Part shown: piece by piece, positions 51,429 through 59,998 of the stretch
Layout: every line of letters begins with the position of its first letter
How positions within the stretch are numbered: the first letter of the stretch is position 1
Source of the DNA: Oscillospiraceae bacterium
GTDB taxonomy: Bacteria; Bacillota; Clostridia; Oscillospirales; UBA929
Assembly: GCA_009780275.1 (NCBI GenBank)
Contig: WRAI01000011.1
Coordinates: 1 to 60,450 of the forward strand
DNA length: 60,450 bases
Direction of reading: 5' to 3'
Notes under the pieces: generated by a model
The model's input: the letters and a program-made list of their open reading frames with translations, nothing else
Told to the model about the DNA's origin: nothing
The model's database searches: none
Program-made: the position numbers and the translations under genes

Positions 51429-51832
51429 ATACCATTCAACCACAAGCGCATGCCTTCGGCTTGAAAATCTTTAAGCTTTTTGTATCCAAGTTTCTCATAA
51501 AATCCTGTTTGGTCGCGTGTTATAAGATTCACAAGTATTTGGTCAAAGTCTATGCTCAGTATATACTGCCTGATTTGCTCCATTAGCCCTCTGCCGATTC
51601 CTTTGCCTTGATAATCGGGATGGACAACAACATCCATAATCAACACTTGCGTGCCATCGGTAATCAACCGTGCCATACCTACTGCGTTACTATCAACTAC
51701 TGCCGCAATGATAAAGTCAGATTTATCTAATGCATATTGCACACGCGCTTCAGATATATCACGCCATCCCACAGATTTACGTAGCTTGCAGTAATCTTCT
51801 ACTGACAAGACGTTGTTGTATACGATATTCAT
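51425..51832 (-). CDS. GNAT-family N-acetyltransferase
   Basis: 135 residues. Acetyl-CoA loop VVVHPDYQGKGIGRGLMEQI and the C-terminal TGFYEKLGYKKL with ...EGMRLWL match small clostridial GNATs. The stop codon lies in a dispersed palindrome, and the upstream region faces the phosphofructokinase promoter. Substrate unknown. Confidence 0.85.
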   Translation of the reverse strand: MNIVYNNVLSVEDYCKLRKSVGWRDISEARVQYALDKSDFIIAAVVDSNAVGMARLITDGTQVLIMDVVVHPDYQGKGIGRGLMEQIRQYILSIDFDQILVNLITRDQTGFYEKLGYKKLKDFQAEGMRLWLNGM

Positions 51833-51869
51833 AAATCACCTTTTTTGCATTAACTATAACACACACGCA

Positions 51870-51899
51870 TTGACAAAACAATCCATTTAAGGGTATAAT
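51870..51899 (+). promoter_or_regulatory. Sigma-A promoter for the phosphofructokinase gene
   Basis: Consensus TTGACA (51870-51875) and TATAAT (51894-51899) with an 18-bp spacer, 36 bp before the start codon. Confidence 0.8.
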
Positions 51900-51935
51900 G
51901 GCTCGAACAACAGAAAATTTCGGAGGTAAACAACC

Positions 51936-53177
51936 ATGTCCCAACTCAAAGGCGCCTGTATTATCGGGCAATCGGGTGGACCAACGTCGGTCATTAACGC
52001 CAGCGCACTTGGTGCGATTGAAACGGCACTCAAAAACCCTAATATCACCAAAGTTCTCGGTGCGGCACACGGCATTCGTGGCGTACTTGATGACGTATTG
52101 TACGACATGGGGCAAGAAGACCCTAACGAATTGTCACTGCTAAAGTATACCCCCTCCTCTGCCCTGGGCTCATGCCGCTACAAGCTGGCTGACCCTGATG
52201 TTGACGATACTGATTACAAGCGCATTTTGGAAATTTTCAAAAAATACGACGTGCGCTATTTCTTCTACAATGGCGGCAATGACTCAATGGATACTTGTAA
52301 TAAAATCAGCAAATACATGCTCAAAAACGGATATGAATGTCGCGTTATGGGTATTCCTAAAACTATTGACAACGACCTCTACGGCACTGACCACTGCCCC
52401 GGCTATGGCTCGGCGGCGAAATATATTGCCACAAGCTGCATGGAAGTCTATCAAGACGCACGTGTCTACGACATCGGCATGATTACCATTTTGGAAATCA
52501 TGGGTCGCCACGCGGGTTGGCTAACGGCGGCGGCGGCGTTGGCATCACATGGCGGTGCGGGTCCCGACTTGATTTATCTGCCCGAGCGCGAATTTGACAT
52601 GGATGTTTTCCTCAAAGATGTGAGCGAGGTTTACAAGAAGAATGGCAAGGCGATTATCGCTGTTAGTGAAGGCATTCAAGACAAAGACGGCAAGTTTATT
52701 TCCGAGTATGGTTCAACAATGGCGACGACTAAGGACTCATTCGGCCACGCACAACTGGGCGGTTTAGCGGCGACGCTGGCGAATATTGTCAAAGAGCACA
52801 CCGGCGCGAAAGTACGCGGCATCGAGTTCAGCTTGCTGCAACGCTGCGCAGCGCACGTTGGCTCGGGTACCGACATTGCCGAGTCTTACTTGGCAGGCCA
52901 AACAGCGGTTGAGCAAGCTGTCGCAGGTGTGACCGACAAAATGGTGGCATTCAAACGTCCCGAGTCGGGCGAATATAAGTGCGAAACCGTATTGCTCGAT
53001 CTGACTTATGTTGCCAACACGGAAAAGAAAGTGCCTGACGCGTGGATTAACGCTGCCGGCAACGGCCTGACGCAAGATTACATTGACTATGCCCTGCCGC
53101 TGATTCAAGGCGAGACGGATATGGTAAAAGTTGACGGTTTACCGCGATTTGCGCGTCTCAAAAAGGTAAAGATATAA
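51936..53177 (+). CDS. pfp: 6-phosphofructokinase, pyrophosphate-dependent type
   Basis: 413 residues, start behind GGAGG. Interconverts fructose 6-phosphate and fructose 1,6-bisphosphate. IGQSGGPTSVINAS at the N-terminus; GGNDS at about residue 112, where ATP enzymes have GGDGS (the bulky Asp blocks ATP); and PKTIDND at about 140, whose Lys marks PPi use. MGRHAGW and the later FGHAQLGG segment also fit. Use of PPi would save ATP and make the step reversible, common in anaerobes. Strong own promoter and terminator indicate a single-gene unit. Confidence 0.92.
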   Translation: MSQLKGACIIGQSGGPTSVINASALGAIETALKNPNITKVLGAAHGIRGVLDDVLYDMGQEDPNELSLLKYTPSSALGSCRYKLADPDVDDTDYKRILEIFKKYDVRYFFYNGGNDSMDTCNKISKYMLKNGYECRVMGIPKTIDNDLYGTDHCPGYGSAAKYIATSCMEVYQDARVYDIGMITILEIMGRHAGWLTAAAALASHGGAGPDLIYLPEREFDMDVFLKDVSEVYKKNGKAIIAVSEGIQDKDGKFISEYGSTMATTKDSFGHAQLGGLAATLANIVKEHTGAKVRGIEFSLLQRCAAHVGSGTDIAESYLAGQTAVEQAVAGVTDKMVAFKRPESGEYKCETVLLDLTYVANTEKKVPDAWINAAGNGLTQDYIDYALPLIQGETDMVKVDGLPRFARLKKVKI

Positions 53178-53207
53178 AGAGTGTCGCAAACACCCCTCAA
53201 ATGCCGC

Positions 53208-53245
53208 AAAACCGCCGCAAAACGAACTGTTTTGCGGCGGTTTTT
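53208..53245. terminator. Strong hairpin terminator after pfp
   Basis: Perfect 16-bp stem AAAACCGCCGCAAAAC / GTTTTGCGGCGGTTTT with a 5-nt loop and T-run on the plus strand; the A-run at the other side allows it to serve the convergent gene too. Confidence 0.9.
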
Positions 53246-53265
53246 GTGTTTTGTACGGGCGTTTT

Positions 53266-53859
53266 TTACTCACTTACCCGTGTATAAACCTCTTCTTGCC
53301 ATCCGCGACGAATGGTGAGTTGATTGTCTGTGATTTCAAACTCATCCCATTCGGCGCCATTTTCAAATGTACTTGGCGACATGAAGATTCTGCCACGATC
53401 AAGCTGCCATGAGAATGAACTTCCTTCGCTGCCGGGACTGCCGTGCCATGTTGTGCGCACAATGCCACCGCCGTTTTCGCTAAACGTGCGCCGAAGTGTG
53501 CCGGTACGAAGCATAGGCATGTCGTCTTCCCAGTCTGAACCGATCCAGCCGTAAACTTCGCGCTCCCATGTGCCGAGCAGTTGGCGCTCGAGTCCGGCCA
53601 TACTTGAGCTGCTGGATACAAACAGAATACCTAAGGCGATAACCAATACCGCAGCAATAGCGATCATGGCAATCATTTTCGTGCGCCTGTGTTGCTTTGG
53701 TATTGGCTTCGTCGCAAGTCGCACACCAGGCGGCGGCAAGGGTTGTGCCGTTGATAAGGATTGCAAATAAGCAGCGACGTCAGGGGTGACAGCCGCAGTA
53801 CCGCAGGCCCCGCAGAATTGCTTGGTCATTGGTTTGCCGCATTTTGTGCAGAATGCCAT
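53266..53859 (-). CDS. Zinc-ribbon membrane protein
   Basis: 197 residues. The N-terminal zinc ribbon has Cys at 4, 7, 16 and 19 (CTKCG and CGACG), a Pro-rich linker follows, and a transmembrane helix spans about 62-83. The C-terminal part (LLGTWEREVYGWIG, RRTFSENGGGIVRTTW, FEITDNQLTIRR) resembles the beta-barrel lipocalin-like domains that start with LxGTWE. Such proteins occur widely in Clostridia with no fixed function. The ribbon is predicted cytosolic and the barrel external. Confidence 0.75.
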   Translation of the reverse strand: MAFCTKCGKPMTKQFCGACGTAAVTPDVAAYLQSLSTAQPLPPPGVRLATKPIPKQHRRTKMIAMIAIAAVLVIALGILFVSSSSSMAGLERQLLGTWEREVYGWIGSDWEDDMPMLRTGTLRRTFSENGGGIVRTTWHGSPGSEGSSFSWQLDRGRIFMSPSTFENGAEWDEFEITDNQLTIRRGWQEEVYTRVSE

Positions 53860-53917
53860 TTTATTCCCCTACCCTTTTTTGTTTTGCTCTCCCGGCGCGT
53901 CCTATATATCGACTTTT

Positions 53918-55174
53918 TTATGACGCCTCTTTACGCCGAGTGACCACAGGCTCACCTTCGCCGTTTATGACAGCAGCAGTGATGACAACGCGTTCAATGC
54001 CAGGGTCGGTGGGTACATCGTACATGATGGATGTCATGGATTCCTCTAACACCGAGCGCAGGCCGCGCGCCCCAATGTTGCGTGCCAATGCCTTATCGGC
54101 AATGGCTTCCAAAGCCTCTTTTTCAAAATGCAGTTGTACGTCATCGAGGGCAAAGAGTTTACAATACTGTTTGGTCAACGCATTTTTGGGTTGCGTTAAG
54201 ATACGCACTAAATCCTCACGTGTCAAGGCTTTTAATGCCGCGATAACCGGCAAACGGCCGACCAGTTCGGGAATGATACCGTATTTTACCAGATCGTGAG
54301 GTTGGATTTCTTGGAGAATGTTGGCCTCTTCGCGCTCTTCCTTGGTTTTTACAGGCGCATTGAAACCGATCGTGGCATTGCCCATACGGTTTTCGATGAT
54401 TTTTTCCATGCCGTCGAAAGCGCCACCACAGATGAACAGGATATTGTCAGTGTTGATTTGCATAAACTCTGAGTGCGGGTGCTTGCGTCCGCCTTGCGGC
54501 GGCACGTTGGCGGACGTTCCTTCCAGAATTTTCAGCAACGCTTGCTGCACACCCTCGCCGCTGACATCGCGAGTGATGGATACATTTTCACTCTTGCGGG
54601 CGATTTTGTCAATTTCGTCGACATAGATGATGCCTTGTTCAGCCCATTCAATGTCGAAATCGGCAGCTTGGATAAGGCGTAACAGAATATTTTCGACGTC
54701 CTCACCAACATAACCAGCTTCAGTCAATGTTGTGGCGTCGGCGATGGCGAACGGCACATCTAAAATGCGTGACAACGTTTGCGCAAAAAGCGTTTTTCCA
54801 CAACCGGTCGGGCCGAGAATTAAAATGTTGCTTTTTTGAATTTCGACATCCTCGCCTGTTTCGTCGAGGTTATAGATGCGTTTGTAGTGATTGTACACCG
54901 CAACGCTGAGTGAAATTTTTGCCGCCTCTTGCCCGATGATATATTGGTCAAGGGTTTGATAGATTTCGCGTGGTTTGGGCAGTTCGCGCTTTTCAGCGGT
55001 TTCAGTTGGCTTTTTGTCTTCAAACGACATTGGTTCGTCGTCCAAAATATTCAAGCACAGGCGAATGCACTCATCACAGATACACGCGCCGGGACCGGCT
55101 ATCATACGCTTAACTTCGTCCTTTTTCTTGTTGCAAAACGAGCAGCGTACGGTTCTTTTTGCGTCATTTGACAT
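53918..55174 (-). CDS. clpX: ATP-dependent protease ATPase subunit ClpX
   Basis: 418 residues. N-terminal C4 zinc finger (CSFCNK and CICDEC) for substrate/adaptor binding, then an AAA+ domain with Walker [26 protein letters not shown], Walker [12 protein letters not shown], and [10 protein letters not shown] as pore-2 region. It feeds unfolded proteins to ClpP, and the IGF-type loop for ClpP docking can be assigned to NATIGFNAP. Transcribed after clpP with a 127-nt gap that contains no clear terminator. Confidence 0.97.
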   Translation of the reverse strand: MSNDAKRTVRCSFCNKKKDEVKRMIAGPGACICDECIRLCLNILDDEPMSFEDKKPTETAEKRELPKPREIYQTLDQYIIGQEAAKISLSVAVYNHYKRIYNLDETGEDVEIQKSNILILGPTGCGKTLFAQTLSRILDVPFAIADATTLTEAGYVGEDVENILLRLIQAADFDIEWAEQGIIYVDEIDKIARKSENVSITRDVSGEGVQQALLKILEGTSANVPPQGGRKHPHSEFMQINTDNILFICGGAFDGMEKIIENRMGNATIGFNAPVKTKEEREEANILQEIQPHDLVKYGIIPELVGRLPVIAALKALTREDLVRILTQPKNALTKQYCKLFALDDVQLHFEKEALEAIADKALARNIGARGLRSVLEESMTSIMYDVPTDPGIERVVITAAVINGEGEPVVTRRKEAS

Positions 55175-55301
55175 GGAATTACCCCCGTGTTTTTGTCACG
55201 CCCCGTATACGGCGCATTACCATCAAAATTCCGCGACTATGCGAAAAGCGTCGTTTTCACGTTATCGCTCCAATTTTAATACGCGCCTACTCGGCGGCTC
55301 T

Positions 55302-55886
55302 TTATCCCCTTTTACTGATTACTTTGTCGACAAGTCCGTAGGCGACAGCCTCTTCGGGCGACATAAAGTTGTCGCGCTCGGTGTCGGTTTCGATTTTTTT
55401 GACGGTTTGGCCGGTCATTTGTGCCAGCATATCGTTGAGTCTCTTGCGAGTATTGACCAAATGCTCGGCATGAATACGCACATCAGTGGCTTGACCGCGT
55501 GCACCGCCTAACGGTTGATGGATCATGATTTCCGAGTTTGGCAAAGCGTAGCGTTTTCCTTTTGCACCGGCAGCAAGCAAGAATGAACCCATGCTCGCCG
55601 CGATGCCCATGCAGATAGTGGAGACATCGCACTTGATAAACTGCATGGTGTCATAAATCATCATGCCAGCTGTGACCGAACCGCCGGGGCTATTGATATA
55701 CAACTCGATGTCTTTATTGGCGTCGCTGGCTTCAAGGTAAAGCAACTGTGCCACAACGAGTGAAGCCGTTGCATCATTGACCTCATCGCTCAAAATAATA
55801 ATTCTGTCGTTGAGCAGGCGCGAGAAAATGTCATATGAGCGTTCACCGCGGTTAGTTTGCTCGACAACCATTGGTACCAATGCCAT
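55302..55886 (-). CDS. clpP: ATP-dependent Clp protease proteolytic subunit
   Basis: 194 residues from the ATG at 55886 behind GGAGG (a five-codon extension has no site). Serine peptidase of the Clp complex: catalytic Ser98 in GIAASMGSF, His in IMIHQPLGG and Asp in [19 protein letters not shown] forms the oxyanion region. Sits between tig and clpX in the conserved tig-clpP-clpX order. Confidence 0.97.
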   Translation of the reverse strand: MALVPMVVEQTNRGERSYDIFSRLLNDRIIILSDEVNDATASLVVAQLLYLEASDANKDIELYINSPGGSVTAGMMIYDTMQFIKCDVSTICMGIAASMGSFLLAAGAKGKRYALPNSEIMIHQPLGGARGQATDVRIHAEHLVNTRKRLNDMLAQMTGQTVKKIETDTERDNFMSPEEAVAYGLVDKVISKRG

Positions 55887-55966
55887 TGTTTTGTCCTCCA
55901 TGTTATCATATTCTTAAAGTGTGGGTGATTTGTCACTATATCATATTGACAGTGCAAACTTTGTCA

Positions 55967-57469
55967 TTATTCAGCCGGTACGTCAGCTTTTTCAGCTGTT
56001 TTAATAGTTGCAGGCTTTTTAGCGGCGGGTTTCTTTGCCGCAGACTTGGCACTATCGGTTGATTTCGCAGTGGGCTTTTTTGCAGCCGGTTTGGCTTCGT
56101 CAGTTGACTTTGCGGCTGTCGGTTTCTTAGCAGCGGGCTTTTTTGCAGGTGCTTTTTTTGCCGCAGCGGGCTTCTTCTCTTTTTCTTCGACAGCTTCAGT
56201 GATTTTTGCGCTTGCTTTAACGGCCTCTATGGCGGCTTGGACACGCATATCGCGAATCAATGTCTTTTCATCCAGCATATCGCGGATCTTTGATTCCTCT
56301 GTCCGATAATCGACAGCCATTTTGGCAAAGCGTTCATTGAGCTGCTCGTCAGAGATTTCGATTTTTTCTTCGTCAGCGACACGACTCAGGGCTAAGTTGG
56401 TTTGAACATTACGCTCAGCTTGTGTTTTAAACTGCGCCATCAGCGCCTCTTGGTCCATGCCGGTGATTTGTATGTAGGTATTCATATCGATGCCTTGTGA
56501 GGCCAGCTGATAGTTGAAGTCTTCCACAATGCGTTCGACAGCGGCATCAATCATCGACTGTGGGATATCAGCTTTGAAGTCTTTGAGTAGGCCTTCAATT
56601 AGCTGTTCCTCAACAACGCGATCAATTTCGGATTGCAAGCGAGCTGTTTTTTCATCTTTGATTTGTGCACGAAGTTCATCCAGGGTGTCACAATCGGACA
56701 AGTCTTTTGCCAGTTCATCGTCGAGTTCAGGCAATGTTTTGCCTTTGACTTCATGGATTTTTACTTTGAATACGGCAGGCTGTCCTGCCAATTCATCGCT
56801 GTGATACGGGTCGGGGAAAGTTACATCAACGTCAAGCTCATCGCCAGCTTTCTTGCCAACGAGCTGTTCTTCAAATCCAGGAATAAAGTTGCCGCTTCCA
56901 AGTTCCAATGTTTGATTTTGCGCCGTCCCGCCGTCAAATTGTTTTTCATTGGAAAAACCGGCGTAGTCCATAACAACGATGTCGCCGTTTTCAGCAGCGC
57001 GTTCGACAACCTCAACACGCGCGTTACGAGTGCGCAGGCGGTCGAGCTCGGCGTCGACTTCTTCGTCTGTGACGACAACCGGCCTTGACTCGGCAGTCAA
57101 GCCCTTATATGCGCCAATTTCGGCTACGGGACGTACATCGACGGTAGCTTCAAAAACAAAGCCGCTTTCGTCGACTGAGACCATATTGACATCGGCGCGA
57201 CCAACAACATCTAGCTCAGCCGCATCCGCCGCTTGGCGGTAGGCGTCTGGGTAGCAGATGTTAATGGCATCTTCGTAAAAGAAACTCTCGCCGTACATTT
57301 TTTCAATCATTTTGCGCGGGGCTTTACCAGGGCGGAAACCTTGGATTTTGATTTTACCGACATTCTTTTTGTAGGCTTCCTCGATGGCCGCGTTGAAGTC
57401 TTCGGCCGATACTTCAATGGTCAGTTTCGCCTGATTTTTTTCGAGGGTTTCAACGTTTTTGAGTGCCAT
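55967..57469 (-). CDS. tig: Trigger factor with a Lys/Ala/Pro-rich C-terminal tail
   Basis: 500 residues. Ribosome-bound chaperone and peptidyl-prolyl isomerase. The N-terminal ribosome-binding signature is GFRPGKAPRKMIEKMYG. The FKBP-type PPIase domain follows (ENGDIVVMDYAGF, LELGSGNFIPGFEEQLVG), then the helical C-domain. Residues about 428-500 are an added low-complexity tail made of AKKPAAKKP-like units with a few acidic residues, similar in composition to histone H1 or HU tails. Ordinary trigger factors end near 430, so the tail is additional. Start behind AAGGAG with a consensus promoter. Confidence 0.95.
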   Translation of the reverse strand: MALKNVETLEKNQAKLTIEVSAEDFNAAIEEAYKKNVGKIKIQGFRPGKAPRKMIEKMYGESFFYEDAINICYPDAYRQAADAAELDVVGRADVNMVSVDESGFVFEATVDVRPVAEIGAYKGLTAESRPVVVTDEEVDAELDRLRTRNARVEVVERAAENGDIVVMDYAGFSNEKQFDGGTAQNQTLELGSGNFIPGFEEQLVGKKAGDELDVDVTFPDPYHSDELAGQPAVFKVKIHEVKGKTLPELDDELAKDLSDCDTLDELRAQIKDEKTARLQSEIDRVVEEQLIEGLLKDFKADIPQSMIDAAVERIVEDFNYQLASQGIDMNTYIQITGMDQEALMAQFKTQAERNVQTNLALSRVADEEKIEISDEQLNERFAKMAVDYRTEESKIRDMLDEKTLIRDMRVQAAIEAVKASAKITEAVEEKEKKPAAAKKAPAKKPAAKKPTAAKSTDEAKPAAKKPTAKSTDSAKSAAKKPAAKKPATIKTAEKADVPAE

Positions 57470-57510
57470 GTGTTGTACTCCTTGTATTTACTAATAATTT
57501 CTAACATATA

Positions 57511-57539
57511 ATTATACCATAAGTTTTAGCCATTGTCAA
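57511..57539 (-). promoter_or_regulatory. Consensus sigma-A promoter for tig-clpP-clpX
   Basis: Minus-strand TTGACA (57539-57534), 17-bp spacer, TATAAT (57516-57511). Both hexamers are perfect. The -35 overlaps the last codon of the metallophosphoesterase gene. Confidence 0.88.
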
Positions 57540-58228
57540 AGTCGAAAGGGTTTAAAGTTCAAAAAGTCGGCTGAAATGAGCTGGTAGTCAAGTCCACCGC
57601 GGACACCGAGCTTGGCACGATTACAGCTTTTGCCGTGCAAATGCCCGTAAAAACAGCGCATGACGTTATATTCCAACATTAAATCGACGACTTCTTTACA
57701 AGTGTAGCTTTCAATCATAGGCGGGTAATGCAGAAAGCAAGTGACTTCTTTGTCTGGATATTTTTGCGCTTCTTGGAGTGAGGTTCGCAGACGCATTAGC
57801 TCACGATTCATTATTTTGGCGCTGTGCTCGCCGCGCTCTTCTTCGTAAAACCAGCCGCGTGTGCCGCAGAACACAAATTCTTCACAAACATGCGCGTTGT
57901 TGTGCAGGAGTTTGAACTTGTGTAAACCGTGTGCGTTCCAAAAGTTTTGCATTTTGTTGGCAGTTTCCCACCAGTAGTCGTGATTACCTTTGACGAGATA
58001 AATGGTTTTACAGTTAAAATTGTGGACGTACTGAAAGTCGGGCAAGGCTTGCATCAAGGTCATAGCCCAGCTGAAATCACCGCACAGCACAAGTGTATCG
58101 TCATCTGTCAGTACACTTAGCCCCTCGTTCAATTTTTCCATATAGTTCTGCCAACGTCCGCCGAAGATATCCATCGGCTTATTCATTGACAGGGAGAGGT
58201 GCAAATCACCGATTGCGTAAACTGCCAA
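57536..58228 (-). CDS. Metallophosphoesterase
   Basis: 230 residues from a TTG at 58228, giving the family-typical opening MAVYAIGDLHLSLS; GGTGGG lies 5 nt upstream. The upstream ATG at 58327 would add 33 residues, overlap the divergent gene's leader and start, and does not fit the family. Calcineurin-like motifs are present: GDLHLS, LCGDFSWA, LVKGNHDYWW, FLHYPP and FYGHLHG, which bind two metals. Substrate unknown; a cytosolic phosphohydrolase of the clostridial type with the NKPMDIFGG motif. Confidence 0.88.
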   Translation of the reverse strand: MAVYAIGDLHLSLSMNKPMDIFGGRWQNYMEKLNEGLSVLTDDDTLVLCGDFSWAMTLMQALPDFQYVHNFNCKTIYLVKGNHDYWWETANKMQNFWNAHGLHKFKLLHNNAHVCEEFVFCGTRGWFYEEERGEHSAKIMNRELMRLRTSLQEAQKYPDKEVTCFLHYPPMIESYTCKEVVDLMLEYNVMRCFYGHLHGKSCNRAKLGVRGGLDYQLISADFLNFKPFRL

Positions 58229-58306
58229 AGAGAGCCCACCATTTCTGTATAATTTTTCTGCCTTTTGCCTACCATAATGATATCGTAAAAAAGGAGGCAA
58301 TGTATC

Positions 58307-58480
58307 ATGCACAATCAGCCAAATCAAAACAAACTCAACGGTGTCAGCTGCAGTGTGTCAACTTGCACGCACCACGGCCCGGGCAACATTTGCTGCGCAA
58401 AAACCATCAAAGTCGGCACGGAATACGCTGAAAGCAAGGCCGAGACGTTTTGTTCGACGTTTGAGAATAAGACGTATTGA
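58307..58480 (+). CDS. DUF1540 small cysteine-rich protein
   Basis: 57 residues, too short for a routine length cut-off, with an excellent AAGGAGG 9 nt before the ATG. It contains NGVSCSVSTCTHHGPGNICC, AKTIKVG and ETFCSTF. This is the Cys pattern of DUF1540, small putative metal-binding proteins found in spore-forming Clostridia and Bacilli. Divergent from the metallophosphoesterase gene. Function is not known; a metal-binding role is inferred from the cysteines and histidines. Confidence 0.82.
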   Translation: MHNQPNQNKLNGVSCSVSTCTHHGPGNICCAKTIKVGTEYAESKAETFCSTFENKTY

Positions 58481-58504
58481 TTGCACTACGCTTATCTGTT
58501 TACA

Positions 58505-58524
58505 GCGCGATGAGGACATCGCGC
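58505..58524. terminator. Hairpin after thrC
   Basis: Perfect 8-bp stem GCGCGATG-AGGA-CATCGCGC between the DUF1540 stop and the thrC stop. No U-run on either strand, so it may be a weak terminator, mRNA 3'-end stabiliser or member of the dispersed palindromes. Confidence 0.4.
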
Positions 58525-58525
58525 C

Positions 58526-59998
58526 TTACATAGCGGCAAACCTCTCCACTACGCCGCGCATTTCATTGACGGCGACACATTCTGTAAAGCGGATTTTCTT
58601 GTCGGCTAATTTGGCAATGCTTTCCGGAACTTGCCAGCCTGTTAAGGCCGCTAAGGCTTGTTCATGATTGCCGTCAGTCCCCTCTCCCAGTGCCGACAAT
58701 ACGGCGCCGGCGAATTTGAATGGGCTGGCTGTTGAGACAATCAGCATAGGGGCATTATCGCCCGCTTCTGCTTTATAGCCTTGCGCCACATTGTAACCTA
58801 CGGCTGTGTGTGGGTCGAGCAGGTATTGGTATCGTGCCCAAATGTCAGCGATGGTGGCTTTTGTGGTGGCTTCATCACAGGCCGCAGCGTAAAATTGTTC
58901 TTGCAGTTTAGCCTTTACATCATCATTGACGGTGTAATGTCCGTTGGTTTTTAGTTGCGCCATCCAGTTTTTGACGGCCTTACTGTCATTATTACTCAGT
59001 GCGTATAGTGCGCGTTCAAGATTGCTGGAAATTAAAATATCCATTGAGGGACTGACCGTTGTATAGAAGTCGCGGCGTTTGTCATATGTGCCGCTGTTGA
59101 TGAAATCGGTCAATACGTCGTTTTGGTTGGAGGCGCAGAGTAATTTTCCAATCGGCGCGCCCAGTTGTTTGGCATAGTATGCCGCTAAAATGTTGCCAAA
59201 GTTTCCCGTTGGTACACAGATGTTGAACGTCTCGCCGATTTTAAGCTTATCTTGCTCAACCATATCGACGTAGGCTGATATATAGTAGACAATTTGTGGC
59301 AGAACACGCCCCCAGTTGATAGAGTTTGCGGACGAGAAGAAACAGTTTTGCGCAGAAAGTTGGGCTTGCAGCTCTTTGTCTGCAAAAATTGTTTTAATGC
59401 CGCTTTGCGCGTCGTCAAAATTGCCTTTGACGGCACAAACGCCGAGGTTTTCCCCTTCCTGCGTCGTCATTTGCAGCTGCTGTACAGCGCTCACACCGTC
59501 CTGCGGGTAAAAAACCATCGCTTTTGTGCCGTCGACATCACGGAAACCATTCATCGCGGCGATGCCTGTGTCACCCGATGTTGCCACTAAGATGCACGCC
59601 GTGCGCGTTTCACCAGTCTTGCGTAACGACGCTGTCAACAAATGCGGCAGAGCTTGCAACGCCATATCTTTGAAAGCATGGGTCGGGCCGTGCCACAGTT
59701 CAAGCAGACAGTCATCGCCGACGGTAACGACTTTAGCGACGGCCGGGTCGTTGAAATTACTGTATGCTTTTGCGCACAAAATTTCCAGTTCTTCGCAGGA
59801 AAATTCGGGCAAGAATAATGCCATAATGTTTGCCGCGCGTTGCGCGTACGTCATTTGGGCGAAAGTTTGCCAGTGCTCCGGCGTAAAGTTTGGCAATTGG
59901 CTTGGCAGAAATAATCCGCCGTCATCGGCCAGACCTTGCGCGATGGCTTGTGCTGCCGTTCGTTTTAGTGTGTTGTCGCGGGTACTGATGTAGTGCAT
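58526..59998 (-). CDS. thrC: Threonine synthase
   Basis: 490 residues, fold type II PLP enzyme converting O-phosphohomoserine to threonine. N-terminal YISTRDNTLKRTAAQAIAQG and LADDGGLFLP; PLP Lys110 in GPTHAFKDMA; VATSGDTGIAAMNGF; NSINWGRVLPQIVYY; and NICVPTGNFGNILAAYYAK. Length matches the longer (yeast/E. coli-like) class. The start lies inside the 3' end of the dipeptidase gene (34-nt overlap). No hom or thrB in the window; thrS lies 54 kb away. Confidence 0.96.
   Translation of the reverse strand: MHYISTRDNTLKRTAAQAIAQGLADDGGLFLPSQLPNFTPEHWQTFAQMTYAQRAANIMALFLPEFSCEELEILCAKAYSNFNDPAVAKVVTVGDDCLLELWHGPTHAFKDMALQALPHLLTASLRKTGETRTACILVATSGDTGIAAMNGFRDVDGTKAMVFYPQDGVSAVQQLQMTTQEGENLGVCAVKGNFDDAQSGIKTIFADKELQAQLSAQNCFFSSANSINWGRVLPQIVYYISAYVDMVEQDKLKIGETFNICVPTGNFGNILAAYYAKQLGAPIGKLLCASNQNDVLTDFINSGTYDKRRDFYTTVSPSMDILISSNLERALYALSNNDSKAVKNWMAQLKTNGHYTVNDDVKAKLQEQFYAAACDEATTKATIADIWARYQYLLDPHTAVGYNVAQGYKAEAGDNAPMLIVSTASPFKFAGAVLSALGEGTDGNHEQALAALTGWQVPESIAKLADKKIRFTECVAVNEMRGVVERFAAM

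Noticed and set aside
58229..58327. Upstream ATG start for the metallophosphoesterase
   Set aside because: It would overlap the DUF1540 gene start and its SD; the family normally begins at the strand now preceded by TTG 58228.
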